Part shown: one piece after another, positions 59,401-64,000 of the stretch | Position numbering within the stretch: the stretch's first letter is position 1 | Layout: each line of letters starts with the position of its first letter | Origin: Pseudomonadota bacterium | Lineage (GTDB): Bacteria; Pseudomonadota; Gammaproteobacteria; Pseudomonadales; Oceanobacteraceae | Direction of reading: 5' to 3' | NCBI GenBank assembly: GCA_030145845.1 | Contig: JAIXHJ010000010.1 | Location: forward strand, 1 to 64,000 | DNA length: 64,000 bases | Notes under the pieces: generated by a model | What the model saw: only the letters and a program-made list of their open reading frames with translations | Databases searched by the model: none | What the model was told of the DNA's origin: nothing | Position numbers and translations under genes: made by a program

Positions 59401-60816
59401 TCAGCGCATCGGCGGCATACCGCCGAACGGACCACCGCCACCCATCGGGCCGCCCGGACCACCAGGGCCACCCATTCCGCCCATGGCGCGCATCATCTTG
59501 CGCATGCCACCTTTACCGGTGACCTTCTTCATCATTTTCTGCATCTGCTTATGCTGCTTCAGCACCCGGTTCACATCCTGAATCTGAGTACCGGAACCGG
59601 CGGCAATACGCTTTTTACGCGAGCCGTTGATCTTATCCGGGAAGTGGCGCTCATCCAGCGTCATGGAGAAAATGATGGATTCCATCTGTTTGAACTGTTT
59701 CTCGGCCACATCCGTCTGCTTGGCAATATTGCCGGCGTTGCCCCCCATGCCCGGCAGTTTATCCAGCATGGAGGTCAGACCACCCATCTTCTTCATCTGC
59801 TGAATCTGATCGAGGAAGTCTTCCAGATCAAAGCCTTTACCGGTCTTGATCTTCTTCGCCAGCTTCTCAGCTTTCTGTTTGTCGATGGTACGCTCGGCTT
59901 CTTCGACCAGCGTGAGAATGTCACCCAGATCAAGAATACGGGAAGCGACCCGGTCCGGATGGAACGGTTCCAGGGCATCGGTCTTTTCACCCATCCCCAT
60001 GAATTTGATCGGCTTACCGGTGATATGGCGCACGGACAGCGCCGCACCACCACGGGCATCACCATCGGCCTTGGTCAGCACCACACCGGTCAGCGGCAGG
60101 GCATCGTTAAAGGCTTTGGCAGTGTTGGCCGCATCCTGACCCGTCATGGCGTCGACCACGAACAGGGTTTCAACCGGATTGATGCCGGCGTGCAGCGCTT
60201 TGATTTCCGCCATCATCTCTTCGTCGACGGCGAGACGGCCGGCGGTATCCACCAGCAGCACATCGGCACCGGCACGTTTGGCGGCGTCAATCGCACCAAG
60301 AGCAATGGCCAGAGGCTTTTCATCCGGGGATGACGGCTGGAACAGAGCGCCGACTTCACCCGCCAGGGTTTCCAGCTGCTTGATCGCGGCCGGACGGTAG
60401 ACGTCAGCCGACACCACCATGACTTTTTTCTTTTCCCGTTCGTGCAGGAATTTGGCCAGCTTACCCACGGTGGTGGTTTTACCCGCCCCCTGCAGACCGG
60501 CCATCAGCACCACGGCCGGCGGCTGAGTCGCCAGGTTCAGCTGCTCATTGGCCTCCCCCATGACTGACTGCAGTTCATCGTGGACAATCTTCAGGAACAC
60601 CTGGCCCGGATTCAGGCTTTTCAGCACTTCGGTACCGATGGCACGTTCTTTCACCTGATCGGTGAAGGCTTTGACCACCGGCAGAGCCACATCGGCCTCC
60701 AGCAGTGCCATACGCACTTCGCGGACGGTGCTCTTGATATTGTCTTCAGTCAGCTTGGCCTGGCCGGTAATACTTTTTAAGGCGCTGCCAAGGCGGTCAG
60801 AAAGGCTCTCAAACAT
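59401..60816 (-). CDS. ffh: Signal recognition particle protein Ffh
   Basis: A 471-residue SRP GTPase. The N domain begins MFESLSDRLGSALKSITGQA. G1 is GLQGAGKTTTVGKLA, DTAGRLAVDEEMM is G3 and TKADGDARGGAALS holds G4 and the DARGG motif. The M domain contains MKKMGGLTSMLDKLPGMGG and SRKKRIAAGSGTQIQDVNRV, the 4.5S RNA-binding part, and ends in a Gly/Met/Pro-rich tail. It targets membrane proteins to the translocon. Divergent from ypjD, as in many gammaproteobacteria. Confidence 0.97.
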   Translation of the reverse strand: MFESLSDRLGSALKSITGQAKLTEDNIKSTVREVRMALLEADVALPVVKAFTDQVKERAIGTEVLKSLNPGQVFLKIVHDELQSVMGEANEQLNLATQPPAVVLMAGLQGAGKTTTVGKLAKFLHEREKKKVMVVSADVYRPAAIKQLETLAGEVGALFQPSSPDEKPLAIALGAIDAAKRAGADVLLVDTAGRLAVDEEMMAEIKALHAGINPVETLFVVDAMTGQDAANTAKAFNDALPLTGVVLTKADGDARGGAALSVRHITGKPIKFMGMGEKTDALEPFHPDRVASRILDLGDILTLVEEAERTIDKQKAEKLAKKIKTGKGFDLEDFLDQIQQMKKMGGLTSMLDKLPGMGGNAGNIAKQTDVAEKQFKQMESIIFSMTLDERHFPDKINGSRKKRIAAGSGTQIQDVNRVLKQHKQMQKMMKKVTGKGGMRKMMRAMGGMGGPGGPGGPMGGGGPFGGMPPMR

Positions 60817-60965
60817 CAGGAATGACTCATACCCATAAAAAAACTGGCCGCAGTATAACCTGCCCGGGGCCGCGCCCCAACCTGTGACCGGCAGACAATG
60901 TGATTACAGTCTTTTACCGCCTCCCGGCTTATGCGAAACTTCGGCCCTTATCCAGGGGATTTTTC

Positions 60966-61769
60966 ATGTCGTCAATCGTATTAGCCCTGCTGGCCTCCGC
61001 CTTCTATCTCTACGCCGCGTTCCGTCAGTGGCAGACCGTCAGCGGACGCCGGCCGGTCAGCCGCACCATTGTTCTGACCAGCACCATGGTCGGTGCCCTG
61101 CTGCACCTTGGCTGTATCGGTATCACCATGCTCGGCCGGGAGCACATCAATTTCGCCATGTTTGAAGTCGGCTCCCTGATCGCCTGGGTCATCACCCTGC
61201 TGTTACTGTTTTCCAGCTGGCGTAAACCGGTCGATAACCTGTTTGTCGGCCTGCTGCCAATGGCTTCCCTGATTCTTCTCGGTGCAGCCATCAGCCAGCA
61301 GTATTATCCGCTGCCTCACCTCAGCTATGGTCTGGCCTGGCATATTCTGCTGTCGATTCTGGCCTATGCCGTGTTCACCATCGCCGCGGTTCAGTCCGTG
61401 CTGCTCTATCTGCAGGACCTGTCGCTGAAAAAGCACCAGACTCAGGGCCTGATTCAGTCTCTGCCACCGCTGCAGACCATGGATCTGCTGCTGTTCGAGA
61501 TGATCTGGCTGGGCATGATTCTGCTGACCGCCGCGTTCGCCATCGGCTGGCCCTATGTCTCCGACCTGAAAGCCCAGCACCTGCTGCATAAAGTGGTGTT
61601 TGCCAGCGTCGGCTGGCTGGTGTTTGCCACCCTGCTCACCGGCCGCTACCGTTTTGGCTGGCGCGGCGTCACGGCCAGCCGCTGGACCATGGTCGGTACC
61701 GCGTTTCTGGTGCTGTCGTATTTCGGTACCAAGTTTGTGCTGGAAATCATTCTCCACCGCGCCGCCTGA
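60966..61769 (+). CDS. ypjD: YpjD/CcsA-like inner-membrane protein
   Basis: A 267-residue membrane protein with eight helices, related to cytochrome-c assembly proteins (CcsA/CcmC). Typical segments are MFEVGSLIAWVITLLLLFSS, LAWHILLSILAYAVFTIAAV and HLLHKVVFASVGWLVFATLL, with histidines that in CcsA-type proteins handle haem. The WWD motif of true haem transporters is not evident. AGGGG lies ahead of the ATG at 60966. The order ffh, ypjD, corC-like is conserved in gammaproteobacteria. Function is not established. Confidence 0.88.
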   Translation: MSSIVLALLASAFYLYAAFRQWQTVSGRRPVSRTIVLTSTMVGALLHLGCIGITMLGREHINFAMFEVGSLIAWVITLLLLFSSWRKPVDNLFVGLLPMASLILLGAAISQQYYPLPHLSYGLAWHILLSILAYAVFTIAAVQSVLLYLQDLSLKKHQTQGLIQSLPPLQTMDLLLFEMIWLGMILLTAAFAIGWPYVSDLKAQHLLHKVVFASVGWLVFATLLTGRYRFGWRGVTASRWTMVGTAFLVLSYFGTKFVLEIILHRAA

Positions 61770-61844
61770 GGCCGCGCGGTGGAGTTGACACCGTCCCCCG
61801 GCGCCCTATGATGGCGGGATCTTGTTTATAAAAGGATCCCGTCC

Positions 61845-63131
61845 TTGAGCGACGTTCCCTTAAGTGTGCTGTTTGGCATACTGGTTCTGTTAATCATCTT
61901 TTCTGGATTTTTCTCGAGTTCTGAAACCGGCATGATGTCCCTCAACCGTTACCGGTTACGGCATCTTGCGAAAAGTAAGCACAAAGGCGCGCTGCGGGCG
62001 TCAAAGCTGCTGGAAAAACCCGACCGCCTGATCGGCACCATCCTGACCGGTAACAACCTGGTCAACTTTGCGGCCGCGGCTCTCGCCACCATAATCAGTC
62101 AGCGCCTGTGGCCGGATAACCCGGACCTGGCGGTATTCGTTAACACCATCCTGTTTACCCTGATCGTACTGATTTTTGCCGAACTGACGCCGAAAACCCT
62201 GGCCGCCATCGCGCCGGAGAAGATTGCCTTTCCTGCCAGCCGTGGCCTGCTCGCCCTGCAATGGCTGCTGCAGCCGTTTGTCTGGTTCGTGAACACCATT
62301 GCCAACGGATTGCTGAAGCTGATCCGCGTTGATGTCAACAACGCCACACCGGACAACCTCAGCACCGAAGAGCTGCGCACCATTGTGCGCGAAGCCGGCA
62401 CCATGATTCCCAAGCGCCACCAGCACATGCTGATCAGCATTCTCGACCTCGAGAAAATGACAGTGAACGACATCATGGTGCCGCGTAATGAGATCATCGG
62501 GATCGACCTGGACGACGACCTGAACGATATCCTGCAACAGTTGCGCACCACCCAGCACACCCGTATGCCGGTGTACCGCGGCGATATCAATAACGTCATC
62601 GGGGTACTGCACACCCGCAACATGAGCCGCTTCCTGACCTGCGGTGAACTGATCAAAGAAGAAATTGAGCAGGTTACCCGCGAGCCATACTTCATTCCGG
62701 AAAGCACACCGCTGCATACCCAGCTGTTCAACTTCCAGAAGAACAAGCGCCGTATTGCTCTGGTGGTCGATGAATACGGTGATATTCAGGGCATCTGTAC
62801 GCTGGAAGACATTCTCGAAGAGATTGTCGGTGACTTTACCACCGACGTGGTGGCCGCCAGCTCACCGGACGTTCACCCGCAGGAAGACGGCAGCTACATC
62901 GTTGACGGTGCCGCCTACGTGCGTGACGTTAACAAAGCACTGAAGTGGACCCTGCCCATTGATGGCCCCAAAACCATCAGCGGCCTGATTGTGGAAATGC
63001 TGGAATACATCCCCGATGCCCCGGTGTGTCTGCGCATCGGGGAGTACCGCATCGAAATCCTGCAGATCCGTGACAACATCATCCGCGCCGCCCGCGTCAC
63101 CATTGCCCCGGGTTACCGCCATCCGGACTGA
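61845..63131 (+). CDS. CNNM/CorC-family transporter-like protein (YfjD-type)
   Basis: A 428-residue protein. Four N-terminal helices form a CNNM (DUF21) domain starting with LIIFSGFFSSSETGMMSLNR. Two CBS domains follow (VNDIMVPRNEIIGIDLDDDL, RMPVYRGDINNVIGVLHTRN; then RIALVVDEYGDIQGICTLED), then a CorC_HlyC domain (DGSYIVDGAAYVRDVNKAL). The family is linked to magnesium homeostasis. It has a TTG start behind AAAGGA. It lies 75 nt after ypjD, probably in the same operon. Confidence 0.92.
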   Translation: MSDVPLSVLFGILVLLIIFSGFFSSSETGMMSLNRYRLRHLAKSKHKGALRASKLLEKPDRLIGTILTGNNLVNFAAAALATIISQRLWPDNPDLAVFVNTILFTLIVLIFAELTPKTLAAIAPEKIAFPASRGLLALQWLLQPFVWFVNTIANGLLKLIRVDVNNATPDNLSTEELRTIVREAGTMIPKRHQHMLISILDLEKMTVNDIMVPRNEIIGIDLDDDLNDILQQLRTTQHTRMPVYRGDINNVIGVLHTRNMSRFLTCGELIKEEIEQVTREPYFIPESTPLHTQLFNFQKNKRRIALVVDEYGDIQGICTLEDILEEIVGDFTTDVVAASSPDVHPQEDGSYIVDGAAYVRDVNKALKWTLPIDGPKTISGLIVEMLEYIPDAPVCLRIGEYRIEILQIRDNIIRAARVTIAPGYRHPD

Positions 63132-63291
63132 CATCCGGCCTGCTGCCGGCTCTGTATGCTCAGAGCCGCGCAGCCTGACCGCCAGCTCCTGAAGGCTGGC
63201 GCCAGTGCCCCAGCGCCGGCCACGGTCGATAAGCCGCCCGCAAACCGGTACAATACCGCCCCCTTTTAATGAGCAACCGTAGCGAATTGTC

Positions 63292-64000
63292 ATGACCGCA
63301 CCGAATCCTCGTAAAATCCTCGTCACCAGCGCCCTGCCTTATGCCAACGGCTCCATTCATATGGGCCACATGCTGGAATACATTCAGACCGATATCTGGG
63401 TCCGCTTTCAGAAAGCCCGTGGTAACGAGTGTTACTACGTCTGCGCCGACGACGCCCACGGCACCGCCATTATGCTGCGGGCCGAAAAAGAGGGGATTAC
63501 CGCGGAAGAGCAGATCGCCCGGGTCAAAGCCGAGCACGAAGCTGACTTCGCCGACTTCCAGGTTGCCTTCGACAATTTCCACAGCACCCACAGCGAAGAA
63601 AACCGCCAGTTCTCGGAAGAAATCTACAAGGCCTGCCGCGATAAAGGCCACATCGCCGTGCGCAGCATCAAGCAGCTGTACGATCCGGTAAAAGAACTCT
63701 TCCTCGCCGACCGTTACATCAAAGGCGAATGCCCGAAATGCGGTGCTGCCGATCAGTACGGCGACAACTGCGAAGTCTGTGGTGCCACCTACACGCCGGC
63801 AGAACTGAAAAACCCTTACTCCGTGATTTCCGGCGCCACGCCGGTAGAAAAAGAATCCGAGCATTACTTTTTTAAACTGCCTGACTTTCAGGAATTTCTG
63901 AAAGACTGGACGCGCTCCGGCACACTGCAGGATGAAGTCGCCAACAAACTGCAGGAATGGCTCGATTCCGGCCTGCAGGAATGGGATATTTCCCGTGATG
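63292..64000 (+). CDS. metG: Methionyl-tRNA synthetase, 5' part
   Basis: The first 236 codons of MetG; the gene runs off the window end. It starts [20 protein letters not shown] and has the HIGH-type motif as HMGHM ([18 protein letters not shown]). The class-I insert with a zinc knuckle is visible: [20 protein letters not shown], four cysteines spaced C-x2-C and C-x2-[19 protein letters not shown] is also typical. It charges tRNA-Met, including the initiator tRNAs encoded earlier in the window. The KMSKS motif lies outside. Confidence 0.96.
   Translation, partial: MTAPNPRKILVTSALPYANGSIHMGHMLEYIQTDIWVRFQKARGNECYYVCADDAHGTAIMLRAEKEGITAEEQIARVKAEHEADFADFQVAFDNFHSTHSEENRQFSEEIYKACRDKGHIAVRSIKQLYDPVKELFLADRYIKGECPKCGAADQYGDNCEVCGATYTPAELKNPYSVISGATPVEKESEHYFFKLPDFQEFLKDWTRSGTLQDEVANKLQEWLDSGLQEWDISRD

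Overview
The window reads as a chromosome segment of a marine gammaproteobacterium, probably in the Oceanospirillales (Oceanobacter, Bacterioplanes or Thalassolituus type). The clues are a Pseudomonas-like dapD, an MvaT/H-NS-like protein, DUF1329, DUF3087 and DUF1289 proteins, an NIT-domain chemoreceptor, and the gammaproteobacterial order ffh, ypjD, corC-like. The genus is inference only. Coding density is high and many genes end in clear hairpin-plus-T terminators.

Region 1 (1-3,300) is accessory DNA. It holds an IS630 transposase remnant, an IS3 orfA stub, a small unknown gene, a tyrosine integrase, an AlpA/Xis-like protein and a divergent XRE regulator. Twin operators of the form TGATAA-N6-TTATCA lie between the last two, and a repeat-rich stretch that looks like integrase arm sites follows. 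Region 2 (3,300-3,703) is an initiator tRNA operon on the minus strand with its own promoter and terminator. It has two intact tRNA-fMet genes and a third, promoter-proximal copy broken by an 18-nt deletion.

The rest is mostly core genome. From 3.8 to 12.7 kb: an AraC regulator, small unknown proteins, an ETFB-lysine-methyltransferase-like enzyme, an MltC-like lytic transglycosylase, DUF1329, TatD, an orphan ParA, MsrA and an MBL hydrolase. From 13.1 to 20.5 kb: a large lipoprotein gene open throughout except for one TGA directly after the lipobox cysteine, a second ETFB-MT-like gene, and two tandem Tat-exported PhoD phosphatases, each behind a recognisable PHO box. From 20.6 to 34.6 kb: rnb, an H-NS/MvaT-like protein, feoAB behind a Fur-box-like site, a PiT phosphate transporter, a PLP enzyme paired with a DUF819 membrane protein, an esterase, an NIT chemoreceptor, an ArsC-like protein and dapD.

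From 34.6 to 53.5 kb: a MocR regulator facing an EamA exporter across a perfect dyad, a membrane GGDEF protein, nth, gloA, an rRNA-methyltransferase-like enzyme, a cold-shock protein, a glyoxylate-side hyi/garR pair with its own dyad, and an HDOD protein. This stretch also carries the conserved triad RimB-like retropepsin / inactive transglutaminase-7TM / RimK-like ATP-grasp, a complementary two-subunit bacterioferritin pair, a PAS-GGDEF protein and thrC. From 53.6 to 64 kb: a TetR-OYE operon behind a palindromic operator, an FMN split-barrel protein, yjbQ, a rhodanese between two unknown proteins, a PotF-like binding protein, ffh, ypjD, a corC-like gene and the 5' part of metG.

The most unusual single observation is the TGA placed exactly after the lipoprotein cysteine, immediately followed by a perfect 8-bp hairpin, in an otherwise undamaged 2.9-kb reading frame. 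Functional calls rest on motif recognition by eye; no database search was run.
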